This document shows, one piece after another, positions 49,048 to 61,344 of a stretch of 64,000 nucleotides of DNA; the stretch's first letter is position 1, and each line of letters starts with the position of its first letter. A program made the position numbers and the translations under genes. This DNA is from Xanthomonas fragariae. Its GTDB lineage: Bacteria; Pseudomonadota; Gammaproteobacteria; Xanthomonadales; Xanthomonadaceae. The stretch is from the NCBI RefSeq assembly GCF_900183975.1, contig NZ_LT853882.1:372001-436000 (forward strand), read 5' to 3'. The notes below the pieces were generated by a model, which was not told where the DNA came from, searched no databases, and was given only the letters and a program-made list of their open reading frames with translations.

Positions 49048-50978
49048 GCGCGGACGCATTGCACGCCCTGGCCGCTGCGGCCGGGGTGATGGTGGATTGG
49101 GTGGACGCCAGCGACCAGCCGCGTCAGGTCTCCGAGCAGTCGATACATGCGGTGCTCACCGCGTTGGAGTTGCCTGCTGCGACCGCGGCACAATGCGAAG
49201 ACAGCCTGCGCCGCCGCAAGGCGCAAGCCGCCGAGCCGGTCCCGCTGCTGACCGTGCAAGTGAGCGAACGCTTGCCGCTGCGCGTTGCTGCCGATGCCAG
49301 CGGCCGCTGGACTGACGACAGCGGCGCCAGCGAGCAAGCGCGTGCAGATGCGCAAGGACAGCTGCGCGCGCCGCAGCGCTATGGTTACTGGACGCTGCAG
49401 ATCGGCAATGTCGTTCAGCAGGTCGCGGTCGCACCGCAACGCTGCTTCAGCGTGGCCGATGCCTGTGGGCAGCCGTCGCCGCGTGCCTGGGGCATGGCGT
49501 TGCAGGTGTATTCGGCGCGTAGCCCGGATGATGGGGGCATCGGCGATGCCGCCGGCACCGTCGAATGGTTGCGGCAAGCGGCATTGGCCGGCGCCGATGC
49601 CTTGGCATTGAGCCCGGTGCATGCCTCGCGTCCGGTCACCGGCGCTTACAGCCCGTATTCGCCCAGCGATCGGCGCTTTCTGGACCCGTTGCATGCTGCG
49701 CCGGTGCGCATCATTGGCGAGTTGGCGCTGGACGCGATCAACGAGGTGCCCGGCCTGCGCGAACGCTTCGACACGTTGCACACCGGTGCATTGATCGATT
49801 GGCCTGCGTCCGCGCAAGCCAAGTGGGCGTTGCTGCGGCATCTGTACACCCGCGTGCCGTCCGATCACGCCGATCTGGTTGCCTTCCGTACCCAGGCCGG
49901 CAATGCGCTGGATGGCTTTGCACGTTTTGCCGCGCAGGATTTCGGCGACAACGATCCGCAGTTGCATGTGTTCACGCAATGGCTGGCGGCGCGTAGTTGG
50001 TCCGATGCGCAACGCGAGGCGCACCAGCGCGGCATGAAGATCGGTTTGATCGCCGATCTGGCGGTTGGTTTCGATCCCAATGGCGCCGAAGCCGCGGCCG
50101 CGGCAGACACCGTATTGCGTGGGCTGGTGCTGGGCGCGCCGCCGGATGCCTTCAATGCCGATGGTCAGCATTGGGGCATCGGTGCGTATTCGCCCACCGC
50201 GTTGCGACGTAGCGGCTATGCGCCGTATATCGCGCTGTTGCGTGCAGTGCTGCGCGATCGCGGCGGCATTCGTATCGACCATATTCTTGGCCTGATGCGG
50301 CTATGGGTGGTGCCGGAAGGGGCCAGCTCCAATGAAGGCGCGTACCTGGCCTATCCGCTGCACGATCTGCTCAATCTGCTCGCGCTGGAATCGTGGCGGC
50401 ATCGCGCCATCGTGATCGGCGAAGACCTGGGCGTGGTGCCGCCGGGCATTCGCGAAGAACTGTCGCGACGCGGGGTGATGGGCATCGATGTGTTGATGTT
50501 TACCCGCGACGAAGACGGTGCATTCGTATCGCCAGCCTTATGGCGCCCGGATGCGATCGCCACTACCACTACGCACGACCTGCCGACGCTGACCGGCTGG
50601 CGGCAAGGCCGTGACATCGCGTGGCGACGCAAGCTGGAATTGATCCAGCCCGACCAGGCAACCGACGACGCCAAGGCCCGTACCAAGGACTTGGCGCGTC
50701 TGGATGCCGCAGTCGAACGCGCCGGTCTGACCAGTGCCGACGATCCGCTGCTGGGCGCGCTGCGTTTCATCGCCACCAGCATCTCGCCACTTGCCTTGTT
50801 GCCGGTGGAAGACGCGTTGGCGCTGGAAGAACAACCCAATCTGCCGGGCACCGTCGAGGTCCATCCCAACTGGCGTCGACGCCTGCCCGACCCCTTGCCG
50901 CATGCGCGCCTGAGCACGGCGCTGCAGGGCGTTGCCGAGGCGCGTCGCGTCGCGGCCGTATCGGAACCGCATCCATGA
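49044..50978 (+). CDS. malQ: 4-alpha-glucanotransferase (GH77, amylomaltase)
   Basis: Encodes 644 residues. The GH77 barrel shows ALSPVHASRPVTGAYSPYSP, the Asp in GGIRIDHILGLMRLW (about 411), Glu in VIGEDLGVVP (about 458) and Asp in TTTHDLPTLTGW (about 511). An N-terminal domain of about 130 residues is that of bacterial MalQ. It transfers maltodextrin segments, supplying longer linear glucans for TreY. It overlaps both neighbours by four bases (ATGA). Confidence 0.94.
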   Translation: MSADALHALAAAAGVMVDWVDASDQPRQVSEQSIHAVLTALELPAATAAQCEDSLRRRKAQAAEPVPLLTVQVSERLPLRVAADASGRWTDDSGASEQARADAQGQLRAPQRYGYWTLQIGNVVQQVAVAPQRCFSVADACGQPSPRAWGMALQVYSARSPDDGGIGDAAGTVEWLRQAALAGADALALSPVHASRPVTGAYSPYSPSDRRFLDPLHAAPVRIIGELALDAINEVPGLRERFDTLHTGALIDWPASAQAKWALLRHLYTRVPSDHADLVAFRTQAGNALDGFARFAAQDFGDNDPQLHVFTQWLAARSWSDAQREAHQRGMKIGLIADLAVGFDPNGAEAAAAADTVLRGLVLGAPPDAFNADGQHWGIGAYSPTALRRSGYAPYIALLRAVLRDRGGIRIDHILGLMRLWVVPEGASSNEGAYLAYPLHDLLNLLALESWRHRAIVIGEDLGVVPPGIREELSRRGVMGIDVLMFTRDEDGAFVSPALWRPDAIATTTTHDLPTLTGWRQGRDIAWRRKLELIQPDQATDDAKARTKDLARLDAAVERAGLTSADDPLLGALRFIATSISPLALLPVEDALALEEQPNLPGTVEVHPNWRRRLPDPLPHARLSTALQGVAEARRVAAVSEPHP

Positions 50979-53578
50979 TCGATCTACGTGCCACCGCCCG
51001 CCTGCAACTGCATGCCGGCTTTACCCTGCACGCTGCGCTTGCGCAGGTGCCGTATTACGCCGGGCTCGGCATCAGCCATCTCTACCTGTCGCCAATCGGC
51101 ACGGCGGTGCCCGGCTCCACGCACGGGTACGACAATATCGACCCGACCGTGGTCAATCCCGAGCTCGGTGGCGAAGCGGCGTTGATCGCCTTGTCGCAGG
51201 CAGTACGCGAACACGGCATGGGCCTGATCGCCGACATCGTGCCCAACCACATGGCCACGCATGCCCAAAACGCGTGGTGGTGGGATGTGCTGCGCAATGG
51301 CCGCAGCGCCAAGCATGCCGATTGGTTCGATATCGATTGGCGCGCCCCGGGGCGCGACGGCAAGTTGTGGCTGGCGGTGCTGGATCGCCCATATGCGACT
51401 GCGCTTGCCGAAGGCCTGATCACCCTGGTGGTCGAAGACGATGGCAGCGCGGCACTGGCCCATTACGACCAGCGTTACCCGATCCGTCTGCAGACGCTGG
51501 AGATACCGGAAACATCCGCGCGTGCGCAATGGTTGCGCGACTACAACGACGGCGCCAAGCGTGGCGATGGCCGTCTGCACAAGTTGATCGAACGTCAGCC
51601 GTATCGGTTGAACTGGTGGCGCGTAGGCAACGACATGCTCAACTACCGCCGCTTCTTCGACATCACCTCGTTGGTGGCGTTGCGCGTGGAACTGCCGGCA
51701 GTGTTCGATGCCGTGCATGCATTGCCGCTGCGGCTGGTGGCCGAAGGCCATCTGGATGGTCTGCGCATCGACCACGTGGACGGGCTCACCGACCCCACCG
51801 GCTACGTGCGCAAGCTGCGCAGCCGGCTGGATGCGGCTGGCCGCACGCGCGGGCTCAAGCCCGGCACGCTCGGCCTGTATCTGGAAAAGATTCTCGCACC
51901 GGGCGAGCACCTGCCGGCCGACTGGCCCTGCGATGGCACCACCGGATACGACTTCATGGACCAGGTCGGCGGCCTCCTGCATGACGCGACCGGCTTCAAG
52001 CCGTTGGCGCGTGCCTGGCAGCGCGTAAGTGGGCGCAGTGGCGACTTTGCACAGGAAGAACGCGCCGCGCGCGACGAGATGTTGCGCGGCCCGTTGCAGA
52101 CTGAGTTCAATCGCGCCGTTGGTGCGTTGTCGGCATTGGCGCGACTGGAACCGCCGACGCGCGAGTTCAGCCCGCAGATGCTGGCGCGCGGCCTGTGCGT
52201 GTTGCTGCGCTGGTTCCCGATGTACCGCACCTATGCCGGCGCCAAGGGCGTGGCCGGCAGCGAGGCAGAACGCTTGCGCGCCACCGCCGCGCGTGCCCGC
52301 GAGAGCATGCCGGAGACCATCGTGGCGGCAGTGGATGCGATCGAGCGCTGGTTGCTCGACGACGCGGGTGCCGACCGCGCACAGATCGCCTTGCGTCGCA
52401 TCCTGCGTCGCCGCGTGGAGCAGTTGTCCGCACCGTTGAATGCCAAGGCAGTGGAAGACACCGCCTTCTATCGACATGGTGTGCTGTTGTCGCGCAATGA
52501 GGTCGGCAGCCATCCGACCCATTTCGCCAACGAAGCTGCCGAGTTCCATGCGCAGAATCAGGAGCGCGCCAAGCACTACCCGCGCGCGCTGCTGGCGACT
52601 GCAACCCATGATCACAAGCGTGGCGAAGACCTGCGCATGCGGTTGGCGGTGCTGTCCGAGCAGCCGCGGTGGTGGATCGAGCAGAGCACCCAGTTCGATG
52701 CGCTGACCGAGACACTGGAATCGCCGGCCCTGGCTGGTGGCGACCAGCAGATGCTGTGGCAGACGTTGGTGGCAGCCTGGCCGATCGGCCTGGGCGCCGA
52801 TCAGCCCGAGCCGCTCGCCGCCTACGCCGAGCGCGTCTGGCAATGGCTGCTCAAGGCGGTGCGCGAAGCCAAGCTGCACACCAGCTGGACTGATGGTTCG
52901 CCGGCCTATGAACATGCCGTAGAAGCCACCGTGGAGCAGGTGCTGTGCAGCCGCGCCGGACTGCCGCTGCGACGCGCGCTGCTGCGCGCCAGCAATCACA
53001 TTGCCGCTGCCGGCGCGCGTAATGCGCTGGTGCAAACCACACTGCGCCTGACCGTGCCCGGCGTGCCCGATCTGTACCAGGGCACCGAAGGCTGGGATCT
53101 GTCGCTGGTGGATCCGGACAACCGCCGCCCGGTCGATTACGCGCAGCGCCAACAGTGGCTGGAACAGGCACGCGACTGGAATACCCTGCTGCGCAGCTGG
53201 CGCGATGGTGCGGTCAAGGCACGTCTCACTGCGCTGCTGTTGCAGCTACGCGCCGAATATCCGTCGCTGTTTGCAAAGGGCGACTATCAGCCGTTGAACG
53301 CGGCCGTCCGTGGCGATGCGCAGGTGCTGGCGTTCCGTCGGCAGTACCGCGGGCAGTCGCTGGTGGTCGCAGTGACGCGGCTGGGTGCCGGCGATGAGAG
53401 CGACGGCGATCTGCCGCTGCTGGTGCCGTCGGCGACCTGGGGTCAGGCGTCGTTGGCGTTGCCGGAGGGCACGTATCGTAATGTGCTCGATGGCAGCACG
53501 CTGCAGCCGCAGCGAGGCCGCGTGGCGGTATCCACGCTGTTTGCACGTGCGCCAGTGGCAGTGTTGTTGACCCCCTGA
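50975..53578 (+). CDS. treY: Malto-oligosyltrehalose synthase
   Basis: Encodes 867 residues, somewhat longer than many homologues. It opens with the TreY-specific RLQLHAGFTLHAALAQVPYY and ISHLYLSPIGTAVPGSTHGY. Catalytic blocks are LDGLRIDHVDGL (Asp, about 265), LYLEKILAPGEHLP (Glu, about 303) and ATHDHKRGEDLR (Asp, about 545). It converts the reducing-end alpha-1,4 bond of maltodextrin into alpha,alpha-1,1, making the substrate of TreZ. It is translationally coupled to malQ. Confidence 0.95.
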   Translation: MIDLRATARLQLHAGFTLHAALAQVPYYAGLGISHLYLSPIGTAVPGSTHGYDNIDPTVVNPELGGEAALIALSQAVREHGMGLIADIVPNHMATHAQNAWWWDVLRNGRSAKHADWFDIDWRAPGRDGKLWLAVLDRPYATALAEGLITLVVEDDGSAALAHYDQRYPIRLQTLEIPETSARAQWLRDYNDGAKRGDGRLHKLIERQPYRLNWWRVGNDMLNYRRFFDITSLVALRVELPAVFDAVHALPLRLVAEGHLDGLRIDHVDGLTDPTGYVRKLRSRLDAAGRTRGLKPGTLGLYLEKILAPGEHLPADWPCDGTTGYDFMDQVGGLLHDATGFKPLARAWQRVSGRSGDFAQEERAARDEMLRGPLQTEFNRAVGALSALARLEPPTREFSPQMLARGLCVLLRWFPMYRTYAGAKGVAGSEAERLRATAARARESMPETIVAAVDAIERWLLDDAGADRAQIALRRILRRRVEQLSAPLNAKAVEDTAFYRHGVLLSRNEVGSHPTHFANEAAEFHAQNQERAKHYPRALLATATHDHKRGEDLRMRLAVLSEQPRWWIEQSTQFDALTETLESPALAGGDQQMLWQTLVAAWPIGLGADQPEPLAAYAERVWQWLLKAVREAKLHTSWTDGSPAYEHAVEATVEQVLCSRAGLPLRRALLRASNHIAAAGARNALVQTTLRLTVPGVPDLYQGTEGWDLSLVDPDNRRPVDYAQRQQWLEQARDWNTLLRSWRDGAVKARLTALLLQLRAEYPSLFAKGDYQPLNAAVRGDAQVLAFRRQYRGQSLVVAVTRLGAGDESDGDLPLLVPSATWGQASLALPEGTYRNVLDGSTLQPQRGRVAVSTLFARAPVAVLLTP

Positions 53579-53591
53579 GAGAACCTAAGCA

Positions 53592-53777
53592 ATGAACGAC
53601 ACGGAACGGCAGGCGCGGCTTCGCCAGTTGGCACAGGAGATCTGGGAGGCCGAAGGGCGCCCGGATGGGCATGCAGACCGCCACTGGGCCATGGCCGAGC
53701 GGTTGGTGGATGCCGAAGAACGCGCAGCCGAGCAAGCCGCCGAGCATGCTGTCACGCCGATCACTGCACGCCAGTAA
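53592..53777 (+). CDS. DUF2934 small protein
   Basis: Encodes 61 residues. The motif LAQEIWEAEGRPDGHADRHW is the DUF2934 signature often written IRxRAYxLWExxGRPxGxxxxHW; the tail is helical and rich in Ala and Glu. It lies 13 bases after treY. DUF2934 genes are repeatedly found near glycogen and trehalose genes, but the role is unknown. Confidence 0.85.
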   Translation: MNDTERQARLRQLAQEIWEAEGRPDGHADRHWAMAERLVDAEERAAEQAAEHAVTPITARQ

Positions 53778-54028
53778 CGGTGCCGTTGTCACCTTGTACA
53801 GCTTAAGAGCGGCTAGCAACGACAGCGGTCACTATCAGGCGGGCGCGGTCGGTACTCGGAATCGCCATTACCTCCGTACACTCCTGTTCCGAGCGCGCCA
53901 TCCGCACATGCCTGGCGACCGCCCGCCATGTGTTGTCAGCCACTGTTAGCCGCAGGCCGATCCATGCAAGCGTGGACAGGCATCCGCAATCGCACATCGT
54001 TTGAGTTCAATGTTCTGAGGAGTTATTG

Positions 54029-56191
<2,163 letters not shown>

Positions 56192-56207
56192 TGGCGGGGG
56201 TGGTCTG

Positions 56208-56840
56208 ATGGATGTGTTGTTGGCAGGCGCAACAGGCCTGGTCGGCAAACATGTCTTGCAACAGCTACTGGCCGATACACGCTGCACCGGCGTGGTGGCG
56301 ATCACACGTCGGCCTCTGACGCAGTTCCATCCCAAACTGCGCAACCAGGTGATCGATTTCGATCGCCTGGACAGCTGGACCGCACCGCGCATGGAAGCGG
56401 CCATCTGTGCGCTGGGCAGCACGATGAAACAAGCTGGCTCGCGCGAGGTGTTCTATCGCATCGATCACGATTATCCGATAGCGCTGGCCCGCGCGGCCTG
56501 CGCACAGGGTACTTCGGTGTTCGTGCTGAATTCGGCGGCCCGTGCGAATGCGCAATCACGCATCTTCTACAACCGCGTCAAAGGCGAACTGGAACGTGAC
56601 CTGCGCACGGTCGGCTTCCCCTCGCTCACCTTCGTGCGCCCCGGCCTGATCGGCGGCAAACGCGAAGAACGCCGCAGCGGCGAGCACATCGCCAGCCTCG
56701 TGCTGGGTGCGCTAGCTCCGGTTCTGCCGCACCGCTTCCGCATCAATCCTGCCGCAGGTATCGCCGCAGCGATAGTGAAAGCCGCGCTGGCGCCGGCGCG
56801 CGGCGAGCACAGCGTTGAGGCGGCGGAGCTGGTTGAATAA
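56208..56840 (+). CDS. NAD(P)-binding oxidoreductase (short Rossmann-fold, HTATIP2-like)
   Basis: Encodes 210 residues. The nucleotide loop is LLAGATGLVGKHVLQQLL (about residues 4-21), and the rest shows ICALGSTMKQAGSREVFYRI, FVLNSAARANAQSRIFYNRV and VRPGLIGGKREERR, following the atypical SDR group that includes HTATIP2/YwnB. The YNRVKGE segment supplies a Tyr-x-x-x-Lys motif. It lies 17 bases after glgX and might share its transcript; no substrate can be named. The 72 bases between it and IS3 copy 2 are empty. Confidence 0.82.
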   Translation: MDVLLAGATGLVGKHVLQQLLADTRCTGVVAITRRPLTQFHPKLRNQVIDFDRLDSWTAPRMEAAICALGSTMKQAGSREVFYRIDHDYPIALARAACAQGTSVFVLNSAARANAQSRIFYNRVKGELERDLRTVGFPSLTFVRPGLIGGKREERRSGEHIASLVLGALAPVLPHRFRINPAAGIAAAIVKAALAPARGEHSVEAAELVE

Positions 56841-56975
56841 CGCTAGGTTGCCTACCCAAGTCAGCTAACGCCTCTGGTTCCTGATAACCTTGCGTCGTCC
56901 GCGACAGGTTCGTGATAAGCCCAGGGTTTCCTAGACATCTCAAGGCCATGGAAAATGGTCAATTCGGAGGTGTCT

Positions 56976-57248
56976 ATGAGCAGCAAGCGGTATACGGATG
57001 AATTCAAGATTGGGGCGGTCCGGCAAGTGACCGATCGTGGTTTCAAGGTGGCAGAAGTCGCGGAGCGACTGGGTGTCACCACGCACAGCCTCTACGCCTG
57101 GCTGCGCAAGTTCGGCAAGCCTGGCGTGGTGCAGCGCGCCGAGGTGGACCAGAGCGCCGAGGTTCGGCGGCTGAAGGCAGAGTTGCGTCGAGTGACCGAG
57201 GAGCGCGACATCCTAAAAAAGGCCGCCGCGTACTTTGCCAAGGGGTAA
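56976..57248 (+). CDS. IS3 OrfA, copy 2
   Basis: About 90 residues, nearly identical to copy 1 (KIGAVRQVTDRG here against KIEAVRQVTNRG). Helix-turn-helix plus leucine-zipper helix, ending just after the A6G slippery run at 57215-57221. OrfB is open in the -1 frame from this run, so a fused OrfAB transposase can be made by programmed frameshifting, as in other IS3 elements. Confidence 0.9.
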   Translation: MSSKRYTDEFKIGAVRQVTDRGFKVAEVAERLGVTTHSLYAWLRKFGKPGVVQRAEVDQSAEVRRLKAELRRVTEERDILKKAAAYFAKG

Positions 57249-57265
57249 GGGCAAAGTACGCCTTC

Positions 57266-58120
57266 ATGCAAGCCCACTGTGGGGAATTCAGGGTGTGTGC
57301 GATGTGCCGGGTATTGCGGGTCAACCGGTCGGGCTATTACGCCTGGTTGTGCTCGCCCAACAGTGAGCGCGCCAAGGAAGATGAGCGCTTGCTTGGACTG
57401 ATCAAGCACCACTGGCTGGCCAGCGGCAGTGTCTATGGGCATCGCAAGATCACCAGGGATCTGCGCGATCTGGGTGAGCGTTGCAGTCGCCATCGGGTGC
57501 ATCGGCTGATGCGCACCGAGGGACTGCGTGCCCAGGTGGGCTATGGTCGCAAACCGCGCTTCCATGGAGGAATGCAGTGCAAGGCGGCGGCCAACCTGCT
57601 TGACCGACAGTTCGACGTGACTGAGCCGGACACGGCCTGGGCGAGCGATTTCACCTTCATCCGCACGCATGAAGGCTGGATGTACCTGGCTGTTGTGATC
57701 GATCTGTTTTCCCGGCAGGTCGTCGGCTGGGCGATGCGCGATCGGGCCGACACCGAGTTGGTCGTGCAGGCCTTGTTGTCTGCGGTGTGGCGGCGCAAAC
57801 CCAACGCTGGTTGCTTGGTTCATTCGGACCAAGGGTCTGTCTACACCAGCGATGACTGGCGCAGTTTCCTGGCGTCCCATAGCGTGGTGTGCAGCATGAG
57901 TCGGCGTGGCAACTGCCACGACAACGCACCCGTGGAGAGCTTCTTCGGACTGCTCAAACGCGAGCGGATCAGGCGGCGGACCTATTCCACCAAGGACGCC
58001 GCTCGCGCCGAGGTATTCGACTACATCGAGATGTTCTACAACCCCAACCGCCGCCACGATTCAACTGGCGACCTGTCCCCTGTAGAGTTTGAACGGCGCT
58101 ACGCGCAACGAGGGTCTTGA
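57266..58120 (+). CDS. IS3 OrfB transposase (DDE), copy 2
   Basis: 284 residues in a single open frame. An HTH_21-like N-terminal region (RVLRVNRSGYYAWL, GHRKITRDLRDLGERCSRHR) precedes the integrase core with catalytic blocks WASDFTFIRT (Asp), LVHSDQGSVYTS (Asp) and NAPVESFFGLLKRE (Glu). The -1 frame is open from the slippery site in orfA to its start. This copy looks able to transpose and could mobilise copy 1. Confidence 0.93.
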   Translation: MQAHCGEFRVCAMCRVLRVNRSGYYAWLCSPNSERAKEDERLLGLIKHHWLASGSVYGHRKITRDLRDLGERCSRHRVHRLMRTEGLRAQVGYGRKPRFHGGMQCKAAANLLDRQFDVTEPDTAWASDFTFIRTHEGWMYLAVVIDLFSRQVVGWAMRDRADTELVVQALLSAVWRRKPNAGCLVHSDQGSVYTSDDWRSFLASHSVVCSMSRRGNCHDNAPVESFFGLLKRERIRRRTYSTKDAARAEVFDYIEMFYNPNRRHDSTGDLSPVEFERRYAQRGS

Positions 58121-60074
58121 GGGTCTACGGAACCCTGGGCGTATCAGATCACCAGGCCGGACGGTAGCAAACGACGGGTGGTGTTTGATCCAGCGACCCG
58201 TTATCCGAAGACCGATACTGCCGCCTATGGCACGCCGCGCCCAAATCGACCCGCTCGGGTGGCGTACCGACTATGCCTACGATGGCAGCGGTCGTCAGAC
58301 GCAGATCAAGGCGATGGCAGGCACCAGCGAGGCGCGCACCACCACATTGGTTTACAACGCCGATGGCGATGTTGCGTCGATGACCGACCCGCTCAACCGC
58401 ACGACCCGTTTTGGTTACACGGCCTGCTGTCTGACCTCGGTGACCGACCCCCTGGGCAACGTGACCAACGCCACCTGCAACGCTGCAGGGCAACGCCTCA
58501 CACTGACCGATGCTCTGAATCACACCACCACCTTCATTTGGACCGGCGAAGACCTGACCCAGATCAGCGATCCACTCGAGCGCAATGTGTATTTCCGCTA
58601 CGACGTGCTGGGGCGGATGATTGCTGCCCAGGACGTGCAGGGCAACCTCTCGCGCCTGGAGTACGACGTGCTGGGTCGGGCGGTAAAGTCGATCGATCCG
58701 TTGGGCAATACCGTGCAGACGGGCTTCGATGCCAACGGCAATGTAGCGGCAATCCTGTTGCCGCATGGCAACGGCGTGACGTCTACCTACGACGCGCGTG
58801 ATCGTCGCGTAACCCGCACCGACGCACTGGGCCAGGTGGAGCGTTGGACCTACGACAAGATGGACCGTGTCACCCACTACACGGACCGGCGCAACCGTGT
58901 CACCACCTATGCTTACGACGCGCTGGGCCGGTCGACCACGACCACGTTCCCAGGCATGGGCGGCAGCGTGACGGCTAGCTACGACGCCGGTAACCGGATG
59001 GTGGCGTTGGCCGACAGCGTGTCCGGCACGCTGGGCTGGAGCTACGACAGCTTCGATCAGATCACGGCCGCCAACAGCCCGCAAGGGACGATCACCTACG
59101 GCTACGACGCAGCGGGCCGTCGCACGAAGATGCAGGCGGCCACCCAGGCGCAAGTCGTCTATGGTTACGACACCGCCGACCGCCTGACGGAGATTACCCA
59201 AGGCACCGAGAAGGTGAGCTTCGCCTACGACCCCGCCAACCGACGCATCACCCAAACCCTGCCCAACCACGTGCAAACGGCCTACACCTACAACAACGCC
59301 AATCAGGTCACCGGCCTGGCCTGGGGCAAGGCCGGGCAGGCGGCGCTGGGCAGTTTGGGTTATGGCTATAACACCGTGGGCCAATTGGTTGCGCAGACCG
59401 GCACGCATGTACCGCAGTCACTCCCAACGGCGAGCAGTGGCAACAGCTTCGACGACAATAACCGGCAGACCAAGGCCAACAACGTTGCGTTGAGTTATGA
59501 CGAAAGCGGCCACCTGCTCAACGACGGCAGCCGCAGCTACATCTGGGACGACCGCGACCGGTTGAGCAAGATCCAGCAAAGCGGCACAACGATCGCCAGC
59601 TTCAGCTATGACGCGCTGGGACGGCGGACGGTCAAGACGGAAGGCGGCACGAGCACGCAGTATCTGTATGACGGCCAAGACCCCGTGCAGGAAACACAAG
59701 GCAGCACGGTGAATCCGATCCTGACCGGTCTTGGCATCGACCAGCGCTATGCACGCAACGACACGGGCGGCAGGACGTACTTCCTGACCGACCACCTTGG
59801 CAGTACGCGCCTGCTGACGAATGCAGCGGGCAATGTCGTGCAGCGGTACGAGTATGATCCGTATGGTGCGACGACGCAGAGCAGTACGGCTTATACCAAC
59901 CCATATCAGTACACGGGGCGGGAGAAGGATCTGAGTGGCCTGTATTACTACCGGGCGAGGTATTATCGGCCGCAGTGGGGGCGGTTTATTAGTGAGGATC
60001 CGATTAAGCTAGCTGGAGGAGTAAACGGATATATCTATGTCAAGGATAGTCCGCTGCAATACAATGATCCATTA

Positions 60075-60931
60075 GAGCGTGTTATGAACTTTGCCCTTGT
60101 CACGCTAACGTATACGGATGAAGCCTCGTAAGCCTTATTCCACCGATATTTCCGACGAAGAATGGGCCTTTGCGGCTCCCTATTTGACGCTGATGGACGT
60201 GCAGGCACCGCAGCGCAAGTATGAGCTACGCGCGATGTTCAACGCACTGCGGTGGATCGCGCGCGCCGGCGCACCATGGCGATTGCTTCCCAACGATTTT
60301 CCGCCCTGGGAAGCGGTGTATCAGCAAACACAGCGCTGGCTGCAAGCGGGCTGCTTTGAGGCCATGGTCAGTGATCTGCGCTCACTCTTGCGTGTGGCGC
60401 AAGGGAAAAAAGGCCAGCCGAGCGCGGTCATTTTCGATGCTCGCACGCTGCAGTCCACCTGCGAAAGCGGGCCGCGTGCTGGATACGATGGCTATAAACG
60501 CAAGAAAGGCAGCAAGGTACACATGGCGGTCGATACGCTTGGACATCTGCTCGCTGTCCAGGTGACGCCGGCTAATGAGCAGGAGCGCGCGCAAGTCCGA
60601 TCGTTGGCACAAGAGGTACAACACGTGACCGGTGAAACGGTCAAGATCGCCTTTGTTGATCAGGGCTACACCGGTCAAGAACCGGCGCAGGCGGCCACGG
60701 AAGAAGGCATTGAGTTGCACGTGATCAAGCTGCAAGAAGCGAAAAAAGGCTTTGTCTTGCTGCCGCGCCGTTGGGTTGTCGAGCGCAGCTTCGGATGGGC
60801 CAATCGTTTCAGACGGCTGGCACGCGACTACGAGCGATTGCCGGAAACCTTGGCCGGTTTGCACTTCGTCGTCTTCACGATCCTGATGCTTGGAAATGCA
60901 GCCACCCTCTTTCAAAGTTCATAACACGCTC
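60075..60931 (+). mobile_element. IS5-family insertion sequence in Rhs core-tip junction
   Basis: 857 bp with 19-base perfect terminal inverted repeats (GAGCGTGTTATGAACTTTG / CAAAGTTCATAACACGCTC) and a two-base TA target duplication (60073-60074 and 60932-60933). Excision in silico restores an in-frame Rhs reading. The complete ends and the intact transposase suggest a recent arrival. A solo copy of its end lies at 25991-26009. Confidence 0.92.
60118..60924 (+). CDS. IS5-family transposase (DDE)
   Basis: 268 residues starting MKPRKPYSTDISDEEWAFAA. The DUF4096-like N-terminal domain (LRAMFNALRWIARAGAPWRL) precedes the DDE core: VIFDARTLQS (Asp), IAFVDQGYTGQEPA (Asp) and RRWVVERSFGWANRFRRLARDYER (Glu). 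It fills the element almost completely, ending seven bases before its right end. No frameshift is needed, so it looks active. Confidence 0.93.
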   Translation: MKPRKPYSTDISDEEWAFAAPYLTLMDVQAPQRKYELRAMFNALRWIARAGAPWRLLPNDFPPWEAVYQQTQRWLQAGCFEAMVSDLRSLLRVAQGKKGQPSAVIFDARTLQSTCESGPRAGYDGYKRKKGSKVHMAVDTLGHLLAVQVTPANEQERAQVRSLAQEVQHVTGETVKIAFVDQGYTGQEPAQAATEEGIELHVIKLQEAKKGFVLLPRRWVVERSFGWANRFRRLARDYERLPETLAGLHFVVFTILMLGNAATLFQSS

Positions 60932-61344
60932 TAGGGCTCTGGAAAGTGACTATATCAATATTTGATTTTTTTGGAGGAGCTCTTTTCTTTGGTAAGGATG
61001 AAAATTCCGGTGGTTTTATTGGCATACGTGCCGGTGTCGGTATAGGCGGTGGTATTTCATTTGAACCTCTTGGAAATGCGTCAGGATCAAATCCCTGTAG
61101 CAATGGAGGCTTTGGCCTTGGTGGGTACGGTGAAGTCGGTTTTCATGCACTCTTTATACAAGCAGGAATTGAGCTATATGGAGGAGGGAAGTGGACGCCG
61201 TCAGACAAATCGAAATTGACACCATATGGTGATTTTCAGCCATCTGGCTCTCTGGGAGATAGCGGAGGAATAAATGCAGAAGCTTCCGCAGGCGTCGAGT
61301 TAACTCTACATGGCGGGCGCCCTTACAGACATTAAAGGTTAATT

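Larger units (their letters stand above)
56913..58146 (+). mobile_element. IS3-family insertion sequence, copy 2 (apparently intact)
   Basis: 1234 bp with the same imperfect terminal repeats as copy 1 (left TGATAAGCCCAGGGTTTCC with one extra mismatch, right GGAACCCTGGGCGTATCA). It is in the same orientation as copy 1 and differs mainly by lacking the 14-bp duplication. Flanking bases (TCG left, GAT right) show no target duplication. It has replaced the front of the Rhs gene. Confidence 0.93.
58147..61335 (+). pseudogene. Rhs polymorphic toxin, 5'-truncated, frameshifted and split by an IS5 element
   Basis: About 30 YD-repeat units (such as YDALGRSTT, YEYDPYGATTQSS) lead to the Rhs core end GREKDLSGLYYYRARYYRP and GRFISEDPIKLAGG. 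The front is removed by IS3 copy 2, and a one-base frameshift lies near 58225 (YPKTDTAAYGT in one frame, IDPLGWRTDYAY in the next). The core ends in YNDPL at 60074 and resumes as GLWKVTISIF at 60934 once the IS5 element and its TA duplication are removed, restoring DPxGL. The 133-residue tip (60934-61335) is glycine-rich (GGFIGIRAGVGIGGGI, GGFGLGGYGEVGF) and matches no toxin family I know. Rhs proteins are delivered to rival cells, usually by type VI secretion. Confidence 0.85.

Noticed and set aside
47266..50282. Long minus-strand frames opposite treZ and malQ
   Set aside because: Shadows of two well-supported GH13/GH77 genes.
50984..53152. 722-codon minus-strand open frame opposite treY
   Set aside because: It is antisense to a gene with all GH13 catalytic blocks; shadow frame.
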